A DNA stretch of 64,000 nt from NCBI GenBank assembly GCA_945285915.1, contig CALYQL010000001.1, positions 62,001-126,000 of the forward strand, written 5' to 3'. The notes below the pieces were generated by a model. The model was not told the origin of the DNA, ran no database searches, and worked only from the letters and a program-made list of their open reading frames with translations. Position numbers and translations under genes: made by a program. This document shows, in pieces, positions 48,746 to 57,976 of the stretch; positions within the stretch are counted from its first letter, which is position 1, and every line of letters begins with the position of its first letter. The stretch is from an uncultured Bartonella sp. Lineage in GTDB: Bacteria; Pseudomonadota; Alphaproteobacteria; Rhizobiales; Rhizobiaceae.

Positions 48746-49177
48746 ATGGCACAAGAACCAATAGCAGTTGACGAGCAATTGATTGAAACCGTTGTGCGCA
48801 GTTTTTATAACCGCATCCGAAAAGATTCATTCCTCGGACCAATTTTTAATGAACATATAAAAGATTGGGAACCTCACTTACAAAATATGTTTGCGTTCTG
48901 GTCTTCCGTTATGCTGCACACCAACCGGTATAATGGGCGCCCTATGCCTAAACACATTGTGCTGCCTATTGATGCCAGTCATTTTGATCATTGGCTGGAA
49001 TTGTTTAAAACAACTGTTGAAGAATTGTGCCTGCCCGAAGATGCTGAATTATTTATGAAAAAGGCCACCCAAATTGCCCATAGTTTAGAAATGGGCGTGG
49101 CGTATAAAAACAATGTCATGCTGAAGGTTGGCGAACGCTATAGAAATAATAACGGGAAAACGCATCATGACCAATGA
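48746..49177 (+). CDS. Group III truncated haemoglobin
   Basis: A 143-aa globin of the group III (Ctb-like) class: FYNRIRKDSFLGPIFNEHI, then FAFWSSVMLHTNRYNG with the distal-pocket Trp/Tyr pattern, and proximal His-79 in ASHFDHWLELF. Such globins bind O2 and NO and are linked to NO tolerance or oxygen handling in microaerobic bacteria. It fits the nearby NnrS and nitrate reductase. Its 3' end overlaps slyX by 11 nt. Confidence 0.87.
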   Translation: MAQEPIAVDEQLIETVVRSFYNRIRKDSFLGPIFNEHIKDWEPHLQNMFAFWSSVMLHTNRYNGRPMPKHIVLPIDASHFDHWLELFKTTVEELCLPEDAELFMKKATQIAHSLEMGVAYKNNVMLKVGERYRNNNGKTHHDQ

Positions 49178-49373
49178 AGATCGTATAACCGAGCTTGAAA
49201 TTAAGCTTGCTGAACAGGAAAGATTGGTCGAAGAACTTTCCGGTGTCATGACTGACCAATGGAAAACCATTGATCATTTAGAGAAAAAATTGTCTGCACT
49301 GACAAAGCGTTTTTTGGAACTGGAAGAACAGACACTACCAGATATACCAATAACAAAACCACCGCATTGGTAA
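49167..49373 (+). CDS. slyX: SlyX family protein
   Basis: A 68-aa soluble coiled-coil protein, DRITELEIKLAEQERLVEEL then MTDQWKTIDHLEKKL, ending in the typical Pro/His tail PHW of SlyX. Function is not known for the family. ATG at 49167 lies within the end of the haemoglobin gene, with GGGA upstream, which indicates coupling. Confidence 0.85.
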   Translation: MTNEDRITELEIKLAEQERLVEELSGVMTDQWKTIDHLEKKLSALTKRFLELEEQTLPDIPITKPPHW

Positions 49374-49472
49374 TATTCAAAACCTTATGGAATGTTGCGA
49401 GCTACGTTGCGATAGTCGATATTTGACGACAATACCGATCATTAAAAATCTAACGGATCAGAAACTAGCGGA

Positions 49473-50126
49473 TTAGTTGACGCCAATGGGACAGCTCACA
49501 CCTGTTCCTTTTAAACCACAATAACCATTGGGATTCTTTGCCAAATATTGTTGGTGATAGTCTTCGGCAAAATAAAATGGTTTTTCTAAAGAAATTTCCG
49601 TGGTGACTTCCCCTAGCCCATGTGTTTTTAACGCGCGTTGAAACTCTTGTTTGCTTGCCAAAGCAATTTCAAGCTCTGTCTTGTTCGGCAAATAAAGTGC
49701 TGAACGATAATTGGTTCCAATATCATTACCTTGTCGCATACCTTGCGTTGGATCATGGTGTTCCCAGAATATTTTCAATATATCCTGCAAAGAAATAATA
49801 TTAGCATCATAAACAACCAGAACAGCTTCGGTATGACCAGTTTGTCCGGTACAAACCTCTTCATATGTCGGATTTTGAGTAAAGCCGCCTGTATAACCGG
49901 CGGCTGTAACATAGACACCGTTCAGTTGCCAAAACAGCCGCTCCACACCCCAAAAACACCCCATAGCAACAATAATGTGTCTCATATTTTCTGGATAGGG
50001 CCCTTTTAGATTATGCCCATTTACGAAATGCGTTTTTGACGTTTCTATTGGTTCAGAACGACCTTTGAGGGCTGTATCTTCGGTAGGAATAACCAATTTT
50101 TGAGATTTCAAAAAATAATCCATCAT
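49473..50126 (-). CDS. msrA: Peptide methionine sulfoxide reductase MsrA
   Basis: A 217-aa enzyme reducing the S-form of methionine sulfoxide in proteins. The catalytic motif GCFWGVE places the active Cys at 57, followed by AGYTGG and TGHTEAV. The recycling Cys pair is in the C-terminal CGLKGTGVSCPIGVN. The N-terminal 50 residues are a non-catalytic extension seen in MsrA of proteobacteria, with no signal peptide. AGGAGA lies 6 nt before the ATG. It is monocistronic. Confidence 0.95.
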   Translation of the reverse strand: MMDYFLKSQKLVIPTEDTALKGRSEPIETSKTHFVNGHNLKGPYPENMRHIIVAMGCFWGVERLFWQLNGVYVTAAGYTGGFTQNPTYEEVCTGQTGHTEAVLVVYDANIISLQDILKIFWEHHDPTQGMRQGNDIGTNYRSALYLPNKTELEIALASKQEFQRALKTHGLGEVTTEISLEKPFYFAEDYHQQYLAKNPNGYCGLKGTGVSCPIGVN

Positions 50127-50167
50127 AATTGTCTCCTACATACATAATTGTCTTCGACACAAGGCCA

Positions 50168-50500
50168 TTATTTCACAATCTTACCTCGATTGTACCCAAT
50201 GACATAACAAATCAGGCATACACTCCCCAGAATAATCCATGCAGGTGTCTGCCCAATATAAATAGTTAATGATGATAGTGATGATGACAAGTGCTGCAAG
50301 TTTTCTGGGGTGCCATATAAATTGTTATAATGCAGCAAATAAGACATAAAATCATTGAACGATGTCATTGCAATTGCTGAATTTCCAACCGATCTTGCCG
50401 CATCAACAACACATATAACAATCATTATGAAAAGGAAAATGTAGCTAAGTAGCCGAAAAGCCCAGCGCAAGATGTTTAATAGCAATATACTATCTCCCAC
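50168..50500 (-). CDS. Small hypothetical membrane protein (110 aa)
   Basis: Two hydrophobic segments are clear: residues 8-33 (NILRWAFRLLSYIFLFIMIVICV) and 83-105 (TPAWIILGSVCLICYVIGYNRG), joined by a 45-residue polar loop. The GTG start has a weak ribosome-binding site. No family is recognised. It is in the same direction as msrA and the Crp/Fnr gene but not tightly spaced to either. Confidence 0.55.
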   Translation of the reverse strand: MGDSILLLNILRWAFRLLSYIFLFIMIVICVVDAARSVGNSAIAMTSFNDFMSYLLHYNNLYGTPENLQHLSSSLSSLTIYIGQTPAWIILGSVCLICYVIGYNRGKIVK

Positions 50501-50578
50501 TTCTAAAATTGGTTGATAGACCCTGTTATAAGTAAAATAGACGACGCTCTCTTTAGCAAAATATCATTGGTAAAATAA

Positions 50579-51280
50579 TCAAAAAGGCTCACGCTTATCT
50601 ATCAATTTATCCGGATGCGCAAAATTGATGAGTTTTTGCCGATCAGTCAACACAATACGCGAACCATTAACATTGATACCATGTTGAGAAACTGCAGCAA
50701 ACGCACGGGAAAGATTTTCTGGTGTCATGCCCAACCGATAGGCCAACAACTTTTTTTCATATGGTATGTCAATGTAGTTATTTGTCTGGCTGTAATCGGA
50801 TTCCTGTAAAATCCAATTGGCAAGTCGTTCACTACCATTACGCAATTTCTGATTTTTGAGTTCTTTTACTGTTACCCTGTATCTGCGCGATAGTTCACGA
50901 ACGACAGCATGCATAAACGCATTATCATTATCCATTGCCGTTCTGACAGTAGAGGACGGTATCATCAAAACTTGGGCTTCAGTCAATGTACGGGCTGATT
51001 GCAGGCATACATCATCATTGAGAATTGCCGCCAGAATAAATAGGCCAACTGGCTGAATAATATCGAGTGTTGTTTCCCGACCATAGCTCGTTGCATACAT
51101 TTCAACTTGTCCCTCTACCAGAATAAAGAGAAAGTCCTGCATTGCATTTTCTTTCACCAGAACAACACCGGGTGGAAAGCTTTGAAAAAAGCCCGGGCCA
51201 ATGAGAGATTGAAAAGTTTCCTCACGAGCCTGAGAAAATATCTGAAGTTTGCGAATGCGTTCTTGATCCTCTAGTCGCAT
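50579..51280 (-). CDS. Crp/Fnr-family regulator, likely controls nar operon
   Basis: A 233-aa regulator with an N-terminal cyclic-nucleotide-binding-like fold (residues 15-125) and a C-terminal winged helix. The N-terminal Cys cluster of FNR is absent (only Cys-92), so it does not carry an FNR-type Fe-S cluster and is more like the NNR/DNR/NarR branch. The recognition helix TPENLSRAF places E188, S191 and R192 as in FNR (E-xx-SR), predicting TTGAT half-sites. A perfect TTGAT-N4-ATCAA box lies in the shared intergenic region. It may sense NO or nitrite; the ligand is inferred. AGAGGAA precedes the ATG. Confidence 0.85.
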   Translation of the reverse strand: MRLEDQERIRKLQIFSQAREETFQSLIGPGFFQSFPPGVVLVKENAMQDFLFILVEGQVEMYATSYGRETTLDIIQPVGLFILAAILNDDVCLQSARTLTEAQVLMIPSSTVRTAMDNDNAFMHAVVRELSRRYRVTVKELKNQKLRNGSERLANWILQESDYSQTNNYIDIPYEKKLLAYRLGMTPENLSRAFAAVSQHGINVNGSRIVLTDRQKLINFAHPDKLIDKREPF

Positions 51281-51406
51281 ATCATTCCTCTAAAAAAACT
51301 TTTTATCCACCAAGCTTAACATATATCAATTTTATTCCAATTTGAAATCAATCCTACCCCTCCATTAAATTAAATTCTGCGCTTTTTTAAATTAAATAAA
51401 AGCTAT

Positions 51407-51420
51407 TTGATTTCGATCAA
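51407..51420. promoter_or_regulatory. FNR/NNR-type binding box
   Basis: TTGATTTCGATCAA is a perfect TTGAT-N4-ATCAA palindrome. Its centre (51413.5) is 41.5 bp before a start point predicted from the -10 element below, which is ideal class II activator spacing. Confidence 0.85.
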
Positions 51421-51442
51421 GGCGCCCTATTTGACCACTCAT

Positions 51443-51448
51443 TACATA
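51443..51448 (+). promoter_or_regulatory. Probable -10 element of the nar promoter
   Basis: TACATA would set transcription start near 51455, about 35 bp before the narK start. No good -35 is present, as expected for an FNR-activated class II promoter. Confidence 0.45.
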
Positions 51449-51489
51449 CGAAATCGACAAAGTTAGAAGTATTTTAAAGGGTGCTCAAA

Positions 51490-52782
51490 ATGGAAAAAAC
51501 GGATACTCCTATCAAGGGCTCATCTGAAGCACTTTGGTTGAGCTCATTGGCATTTACCGTATGTTTTGCGGTATGGACAATTTTCTCAATTATCGGCATC
51601 GCAATTCAGAAAAAATTGGGTCTTAGCCAATCAGAGCTTGGTTTACTTATTGCCACACCTGTCCTGACAGGATCATTGGTTCGTATTCCACTTGGCATTT
51701 GGACAGAACAAATCGGTGGCCGCATAATATTTGTCTTGTCTATGCTTGCATCGGCATTGTCAACGTTTTTATTGACATACGCCCATACATATACATGGAT
51801 GCTAATAGCGGCACTTGGTATTGGCGTTGCCGGCGGCACATTTTCTGTCGGTGTAGCTTATGTATCGCGTTGGTTCAGCTCTGAAAAACAAGGCTTGGCT
51901 CTTGGTATTTTCGGCGCTGGCAATGTTGGTGCTGCGGTTACAAAGCTTGGTGCGCCATGGGTCATGAGCTGGTGGGGAAGCTGGGAAGGTGTGGCTTATG
52001 TCTGGGCACTCGTTCTAGTTATCACGGCTGCAATATTCTGGTTCTTTACCGATGATGACCCAGTGCTTGTAGAGCAACGTAAGCTTGGTATCAAACCACA
52101 AAGCGCATTGTTGGAACTCGCCCCATTAAAGCATATGCAGGTATGGCGCTTTTCCTTCTATTACTTTTTTGTTTTTGGTGGATACATTGCCTTGGCAACT
52201 TGGTTGCCGCACTACTTGCAAGATGTTTATTCAATCGATCTATGGCTGGCTGGTGTCATTGCAGCTCTTTACTCGGTACCTGCATCATTGTTCCGCGCCT
52301 ATGGCGGTTATCTATCCGATAAATATGGTGCAAGACGTGTTATGTACTGGACACTTGGTATGTGCACAATTGCCTGCTTCGTCCTGTCCTATCCGCCAAC
52401 GCATTATGTGGTTGATACGGCCAAAGGTCCTTTAAGCTTCTCTTTTGCGATAAATCTTGTCGGTTTTGGTGTAATTGTCGCTATTCTTGGTTTCTTCATG
52501 GCTCTTGGAAAAGCGGCTGTCTATAAACATATACCCGTATACTATCCCAAAAGTGTTGGTGCAGTCGGCGGTCTCGTCGGTATGATCGGTGGTCTTGGTG
52601 GTTTTATTCTGCCAATCTTGTTTGGTGAAATACTGGACATCACCGGCGTTTATTCAACCTGCTTCATGATACTTTTCTTCATTTCACTCATTGCACTTGT
52701 ATGGATGCATATTTCCATCAAACGCATGGAGCACCGCCAAATGATAGCGAACGGGCAAAAATTGCCAGGATCTCAGGAGTAA
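51490..52782 (+). CDS. narK1: Nitrate/nitrite transporter NarK1-type
   Basis: A 430-aa MFS permease with 12 predicted helices. NarK-family traits are RIPLGIWTEQIGGR in loop 2-3, GGTFSVGVAYVSRWF (nitrate signature) and GIFGAGNVGAAVTK. It most resembles the NarK1 proton/nitrate symporter type. ATG at 51490 with AAAGGG upstream is preferred to GTG at 51481. It is first in the nar operon, followed 6 bp later by NarK2. Confidence 0.88.
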   Translation: MEKTDTPIKGSSEALWLSSLAFTVCFAVWTIFSIIGIAIQKKLGLSQSELGLLIATPVLTGSLVRIPLGIWTEQIGGRIIFVLSMLASALSTFLLTYAHTYTWMLIAALGIGVAGGTFSVGVAYVSRWFSSEKQGLALGIFGAGNVGAAVTKLGAPWVMSWWGSWEGVAYVWALVLVITAAIFWFFTDDDPVLVEQRKLGIKPQSALLELAPLKHMQVWRFSFYYFFVFGGYIALATWLPHYLQDVYSIDLWLAGVIAALYSVPASLFRAYGGYLSDKYGARRVMYWTLGMCTIACFVLSYPPTHYVVDTAKGPLSFSFAINLVGFGVIVAILGFFMALGKAAVYKHIPVYYPKSVGAVGGLVGMIGGLGGFILPILFGEILDITGVYSTCFMILFFISLIALVWMHISIKRMEHRQMIANGQKLPGSQE

Positions 52783-52788
52783 ATTATA

Positions 52789-54198
52789 ATGCCCAATCAA
52801 GAAAACAAAGGATATGTCCTTACCGAGTGGAATCCAGAAGACCAGAACTTCTGGAACACCTATGGTCGCAAGATAGCCAATAAGAATTTGTGGCTATCCA
52901 TACCCGCTTTGCTGCTTGCATTTGCTGTCTGGCAGGTTTGGTCGGTCGTGGTAGCAGAACTACCCCGCGCAGGCTTCAAGTTTAGTTCGACACAACTGTT
53001 TTGGTTAACGGCATTGCCGGGTCTTTCAGGCGCCACTTTGCGTATATTCTATTCGTTTATGGTGCCAATCTTCGGTGGACGCCGTTGGACTGGATTGACA
53101 ACAGCTTCGCTTTTAATACCAGCCCTTGGTATCGGTTTTGCCGTACAAGACACCAACACACCTTATTGGGTTATGGCTTTGCTTGCGCTTCTTTGCGGAT
53201 TTGGCGGCGGTAATTTCTCGTCTTCAATGTCCAATATCTCCTTTTTCTACCCTAAGGCTGAAAAAGGTAAAGCAAGTGGATTAAATGCCGGCTTGGGTAA
53301 TCTTGGCGTATCTGTGGTGCAATTTGTTGTTCCACTCGTTATAGCAACCAATGCCTTTGGCTGGTTGGGTGGACACCCATTAACAGTGACACAAGCAGAT
53401 GGCACAACATCACAATTGTGGTTGCAGAATGGTGCATTTGTCTTCGTACCATTTATCGCATTATCAGCCATTCTTTGCTGGTTTGGTATGAACGACATTG
53501 CCGATGCCAAAGCATCTTTTGCCGATCAGGCTGTCATTTTCAAACGTAAAGATAACTGGTTGATGTGTGTTCTTTATATGGGAACATTTGGTTCATTCAT
53601 TGGTTTTGCTGCTGCATTTCCGTTGCTCATGCGTTTGACTTTTCCAGACGCCAACGTGCTTCATTATGTGTTCCTCGGACCATTGATCTCTGCGCTTGCT
53701 CGTGCTGGTTTTGGTGGTGTAAGCGATAAAATTGGTGGTGGCCGTGTTACATTCTGGTCATTTATCTTGATGATGATTGCCCTTGGATGTGCATTGTATT
53801 TCGTTGCTAATCCGGGAAATCCAATCGCTTTTCCAGGTTTCTTTGTGTCATTTATGGTTCTGTTCTTTGCAACAGGCGTGGGAAATGCATCAACGTTCCA
53901 GATGATCCCTGTGATTATGGCACGTGTTATCGACCAAAAGATGCCTAATGCAACAGCCGAACAAAAACGCCATCAAAGCGACCGTGAATCTGCCGCTATA
54001 ACCGGCTTTACTGCAGCCATTGCTGCTTATGCCTTTTTCCTTATCCCTGTCAGTTTTGCATTATCGAAAGATGCAACAGGTGGCCCACAAGCCGCATTAT
54101 GGGGATTTATGATCTTTTACGTGATTTGCCTTGCTATTACATGGGGTTGCTACATTCGTAAGGGTGCAATTCTCCATGTTGAAGGCCGTCAGCGTTAA
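52789..54198 (+). CDS. narK2: Nitrate/nitrite transporter NarK2-type
   Basis: A 469-aa MFS protein with 12 helices and a 35-residue polar N-terminus. Signatures are LSGATLRIFYSFMVPIFGGRR, split as ATLRIFYSFMVP and FGGRRW, and GGNFSSSMSNISFFYPKAEKG. It most resembles the NarK2 nitrate/nitrite antiporter that exports the nitrite made by NarG. In Paracoccus the two types are fused; here they are separate genes. It ends 31 bp before narG. Confidence 0.88.
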   Translation: MPNQENKGYVLTEWNPEDQNFWNTYGRKIANKNLWLSIPALLLAFAVWQVWSVVVAELPRAGFKFSSTQLFWLTALPGLSGATLRIFYSFMVPIFGGRRWTGLTTASLLIPALGIGFAVQDTNTPYWVMALLALLCGFGGGNFSSSMSNISFFYPKAEKGKASGLNAGLGNLGVSVVQFVVPLVIATNAFGWLGGHPLTVTQADGTTSQLWLQNGAFVFVPFIALSAILCWFGMNDIADAKASFADQAVIFKRKDNWLMCVLYMGTFGSFIGFAAAFPLLMRLTFPDANVLHYVFLGPLISALARAGFGGVSDKIGGGRVTFWSFILMMIALGCALYFVANPGNPIAFPGFFVSFMVLFFATGVGNASTFQMIPVIMARVIDQKMPNATAEQKRHQSDRESAAITGFTAAIAAYAFFLIPVSFALSKDATGGPQAALWGFMIFYVICLAITWGCYIRKGAILHVEGRQR

Positions 54199-54229
54199 TT
54201 ATTAACGCTGTTAACTAAGGAGACTATCC

Positions 54230-57200
54230 ATGAGTCATCTACTCGACCGCCTGAATTTTTTGGCACGAAAAAAAGAACCATTTTCTCACGGACATGGTGT
54301 GACAACCAACGAAGACCGGTCATGGGAAGATTCATATCGCAAGCGTTGGCAGTACGACAAAATCGTACGGTCAACCCATGGGGTCAATTGCACGGGGTCG
54401 TGCTCGTGGAAAATTTATGTGAAGGGTGGCATTGTCACCTGGGAAACACAACAGACAGATTATCCACGCACACGCCCTGATCTTCCAAATCATGAACCTC
54501 GCGGTTGCCCCCGTGGTGCAAGTTACAGTTGGTATATGTATTCTGCCAATCGGGTAAAATATCCGCTCATTCGCTCACGCCTCATTAAGTTGTGGCGCAA
54601 GGAACGTGTTTTAAAAACACCTATTGGGGCATGGGCTGCTATCCAAGAAAACCCAGAAAAGCGTGCCGAATACCAACGTGTTCGTGGGCTTGGTGGCTTT
54701 GTCCGTGCATCATGGGACGAGGTCAATGAAATCATTGCCGCAGCCAATGCCTATACAATTAAAAAGTATGGTCCGGATCGCGTCATTGGTTTTTCGCCAA
54801 TTCCTGCGATGTCGATGGTGTCTTACGCTGCGGGTTCGCGCTATTTGTCGCTGCTTGGCGGCGTTTGCATGTCATTTTATGATTGGTATTGCGATTTGCC
54901 ACCTGCATCACCAATGACATGGGGCGAACAAACCGATGTGCCAGAATCGGCCGATTGGTATAATGCTGGTTTCCTTATGTTATGGGGTTCTAACGTTCCT
55001 CAAACACGTACACCTGACGCACACTTCTATTCTGAAGTGCGTTATAAAGGAACAAAATCTGTTGTTGTTTCGCCCGATTACTCTGAAGCAAGCAAATTTG
55101 CTGATCTATGGCTTCATCCAAAACAAGGCACCGATGCTGCTTTGGCTATGGCAATGGGGCATGTCATTCTGCGCGAATTCCATTTGGAACGTCAGGCAGA
55201 ATATTTTGAAGATTATTGCCAGCGTTATACCGACATGCCAATGTTGGTCAAACTTGTTGGTAAAAATGGCCATTATATTCCTGATCGTTTAATGCGCGCA
55301 TCGGATTTCGCCGGCAATCTGGGTGAAGATAATAATCCAGAATGGAAGACCGTCGCGGTTGATGCCAAGACAGGCGAATATGTTGTACCTGTAGGTTCTT
55401 CAGGCTTCCGTTGGGGCGAAAAAGGGAAATGGAACCTTGAATCGAAAGATGGCAAGGGACGTGATGTGACCCTTGAAATGAGCTTTATGCTTGAAGGTGA
55501 ACATGACACTGTAGCCGATGTCGATTTCCCTTATTTTGCTAATCGTGAACATAGCTACTTTGATGGGACAGACCATGAAAGCATTTTAACGCGCAAGGTT
55601 CCTGCCCGTAAGTTAAAACTTCCTGAAGGTGAAGTTGTTGTTGCCACGGTATTTGATCTTTTTGTTGCAAATTATGGTCTTGAACGTGGCTTTAAAGACG
55701 AAAATTGTGCATCATCCTATGATGACGATATTCCTTACACACCAGCATGGGCGGAGAAGGTAACGGGCGTTTCACGCGACAAGATTATTACTGTTGCCCG
55801 TGAATTTGCGCGTAATGCCGAAATCACAAAAGGTCGTTCCATGGTCATTCTTGGTGCCGGTCTTAACCACTGGTACCATATGGATATGAACTACCGCGGC
55901 ATTATCAATATGTTGGTCATGTGTGGCTGTATCGGACAATCGGGTGGTGGCTGGAGCCACTATGTCGGACAAGAAAAATTGCGTCCGCAAACTGGTTGGG
56001 CACCTTTGGCTTTCGCATTGGATTGGTCAAGACCGCCGCGTCATATGAACTCGACATCATTCTTCTATGCCCATACCGATCAGTGGCGCTATGAAACTGT
56101 AAAAATCAATGAATTGCTATCTCCAACAGCCCCAGAAGGACCGTGGGATGGAGCATTGATTGATTACAATATCCGTGCGGAACGGATGGGCTGGTTGCCC
56201 TCTGCCCCACAATTGAAGACCAACCCACTTGATATTGCCAAACAGGCTGAAAAAGCTGGCAAGGATGCAAAGGATTATGTTGTTGAAGGTCTAAAATCTG
56301 GAACCTTGACGATGTCCTGCGAAGATCCAGACGATCCAATAAACTGGCCACGCAATATGTTTGTATGGCGGTCAAATATTCTTGGTTCTTCAGGAAAAGG
56401 GCATGAATATTTCCTCAAACATCTGCTTGGTACGGCAAATGGCGTACTGGGGAAAGATTTGGGTGAGCAAGGACGCACAGAAGCGAAAGAGGCCGTTTGG
56501 CACGATGAGGCGCCGGAAGGCAAGCTTGATTTGTTGGTAACACTAGACTTCCGTATGTCGACGACCTGTGTTTATTCGGATATCGTTTTGCCGACCGCAA
56601 CGTGGTATGAGAAAAATGATCTTAACACGTCGGATATGCATCCATTTATCCACCCACTATCAAGTGCTGTCGACCCTTCTTGGGAAGCAAAATGCGATTG
56701 GGATATTTTCAAAGGCATTGCTAAAAAGTTCTCTGAAATTGCACCTGAAGTATTGGGTGTTGAACAGGATGTTGTGCTTTCACCAAGCCAGCATGATACT
56801 GCCGGCGAACTTGGTCAAGCAATGGATGTAAAAGACTGGAAGAAAGGCGAAATCGAGCCAATCCCTGGCAAGACGATGCCTTCTATCGCCGTTGTCGAGC
56901 GTGATTATCCAAACATTTACAAGCGCTTTACAGCACTTGGCCCATTGATGAAGAAAGTTGGCAATGGTGGCAAGGGTATTGCTTGGAAAACCGAACACGA
57001 AGTTGATTTGGTTGGCCGCATAAACGGTATTGTAGAAGATGAAGGCGTAACAAAAGGTATGCCAAGCATTAGCAGCGACATTGATGCAACAGAAGTTATC
57101 TTAACACTTGCTCCGGAAACAAACGGGGAAGTTGCGGTTAAAGCTTGGGCTGCATTGGGTGAACATACTGGTCGTGACCATACGCACCTTGCATTACCAA

Positions 57201-57976
57201 AAGAAGACGAGAAAATCCGTTATCGTGATATTGTTGCACAACCACGGAAAATTATCTCGTCCCCAACATGGTCTGGTCTAGAATCTGAACATGTTTGCTA
57301 TAATGCCGGTTACACGAATGTCCACGAACTTATTCCGTGGCGTACAATTACCGGTCGCCAGCAACTATACCAAGATCACTTATGGATGCGTGCATTTGGT
57401 GAGGGTTTCTGTGTTTATCGTCCACCTATCGACACGAAAACGATTAATCCAGCAATTGAGGCGAAAGCCGGTGACACACCGCATCTGGTTTTGAACTTTA
57501 TTACGCCACACCAAAAATGGGGCATCCACTCCACCTATTCAGATAACCTGCTTATGTTGACATTAAACAGAGGTGGTCCTGTTGTCTGGATTTCTGAAAA
57601 TGATGCCAAAAAGGCTGGTATTGTCGATAATGACTGGGTTGAAGCCTACAATGTCAATGGCTCGCTTGTTGCTCGTGTTATCGTTTCCCAACGCATGAAA
57701 GATGGAACGGTCTTCATGTATCATGCTCAGGAAAAGATCGTGAATGTTCCGGGATCTCCATTAACTGGACAACGCGGGGGAATTCACAATTCGGTCACGC
57801 GCGTTATCACAAAACCAACCCACATGATTGGTGGTTATGTACAGCAATCTTATGGTTTTAACTACTACGGCACTGTCGGCGCCAATCGTGATGAGTTTGT
57901 GGTTGTTCGCAAACTTGAACACGTTGATTGGATGGATGGAGAAGCCGATTCAGCATTGAAGGAGGCCGCAGAATGA
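54230..57976 (+). CDS. narG: Respiratory nitrate reductase alpha subunit NarG
   Basis: A 1248-aa molybdoenzyme, standard length for NarG. The N-terminal FS0 [4Fe-4S] ligands are His-50, Cys-54, Cys-58 and Cys-93 (THGVNCTGSC ... RGCPRG). The Mo-bisMGD domains follow, with the SYAAGSRYLSLLGG and GGWSHYVGQEK regions. The N-terminus is an RK-type vestigial Tat sequence (SYRKRWQYDK), as in membrane-bound cytoplasmic-facing NarG. It reduces nitrate to nitrite with quinol electrons via NarH and NarI. AAGGAG precedes the ATG. Its stop overlaps narH (ATGA). Confidence 0.97.
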   Translation: MSHLLDRLNFLARKKEPFSHGHGVTTNEDRSWEDSYRKRWQYDKIVRSTHGVNCTGSCSWKIYVKGGIVTWETQQTDYPRTRPDLPNHEPRGCPRGASYSWYMYSANRVKYPLIRSRLIKLWRKERVLKTPIGAWAAIQENPEKRAEYQRVRGLGGFVRASWDEVNEIIAAANAYTIKKYGPDRVIGFSPIPAMSMVSYAAGSRYLSLLGGVCMSFYDWYCDLPPASPMTWGEQTDVPESADWYNAGFLMLWGSNVPQTRTPDAHFYSEVRYKGTKSVVVSPDYSEASKFADLWLHPKQGTDAALAMAMGHVILREFHLERQAEYFEDYCQRYTDMPMLVKLVGKNGHYIPDRLMRASDFAGNLGEDNNPEWKTVAVDAKTGEYVVPVGSSGFRWGEKGKWNLESKDGKGRDVTLEMSFMLEGEHDTVADVDFPYFANREHSYFDGTDHESILTRKVPARKLKLPEGEVVVATVFDLFVANYGLERGFKDENCASSYDDDIPYTPAWAEKVTGVSRDKIITVAREFARNAEITKGRSMVILGAGLNHWYHMDMNYRGIINMLVMCGCIGQSGGGWSHYVGQEKLRPQTGWAPLAFALDWSRPPRHMNSTSFFYAHTDQWRYETVKINELLSPTAPEGPWDGALIDYNIRAERMGWLPSAPQLKTNPLDIAKQAEKAGKDAKDYVVEGLKSGTLTMSCEDPDDPINWPRNMFVWRSNILGSSGKGHEYFLKHLLGTANGVLGKDLGEQGRTEAKEAVWHDEAPEGKLDLLVTLDFRMSTTCVYSDIVLPTATWYEKNDLNTSDMHPFIHPLSSAVDPSWEAKCDWDIFKGIAKKFSEIAPEVLGVEQDVVLSPSQHDTAGELGQAMDVKDWKKGEIEPIPGKTMPSIAVVERDYPNIYKRFTALGPLMKKVGNGGKGIAWKTEHEVDLVGRINGIVEDEGVTKGMPSISSDIDATEVILTLAPETNGEVAVKAWAALGEHTGRDHTHLALPKEDEKIRYRDIVAQPRKIISSPTWSGLESEHVCYNAGYTNVHELIPWRTITGRQQLYQDHLWMRAFGEGFCVYRPPIDTKTINPAIEAKAGDTPHLVLNFITPHQKWGIHSTYSDNLLMLTLNRGGPVVWISENDAKKAGIVDNDWVEAYNVNGSLVARVIVSQRMKDGTVFMYHAQEKIVNVPGSPLTGQRGGIHNSVTRVITKPTHMIGGYVQQSYGFNYYGTVGANRDEFVVVRKLEHVDWMDGEADSALKEAAE

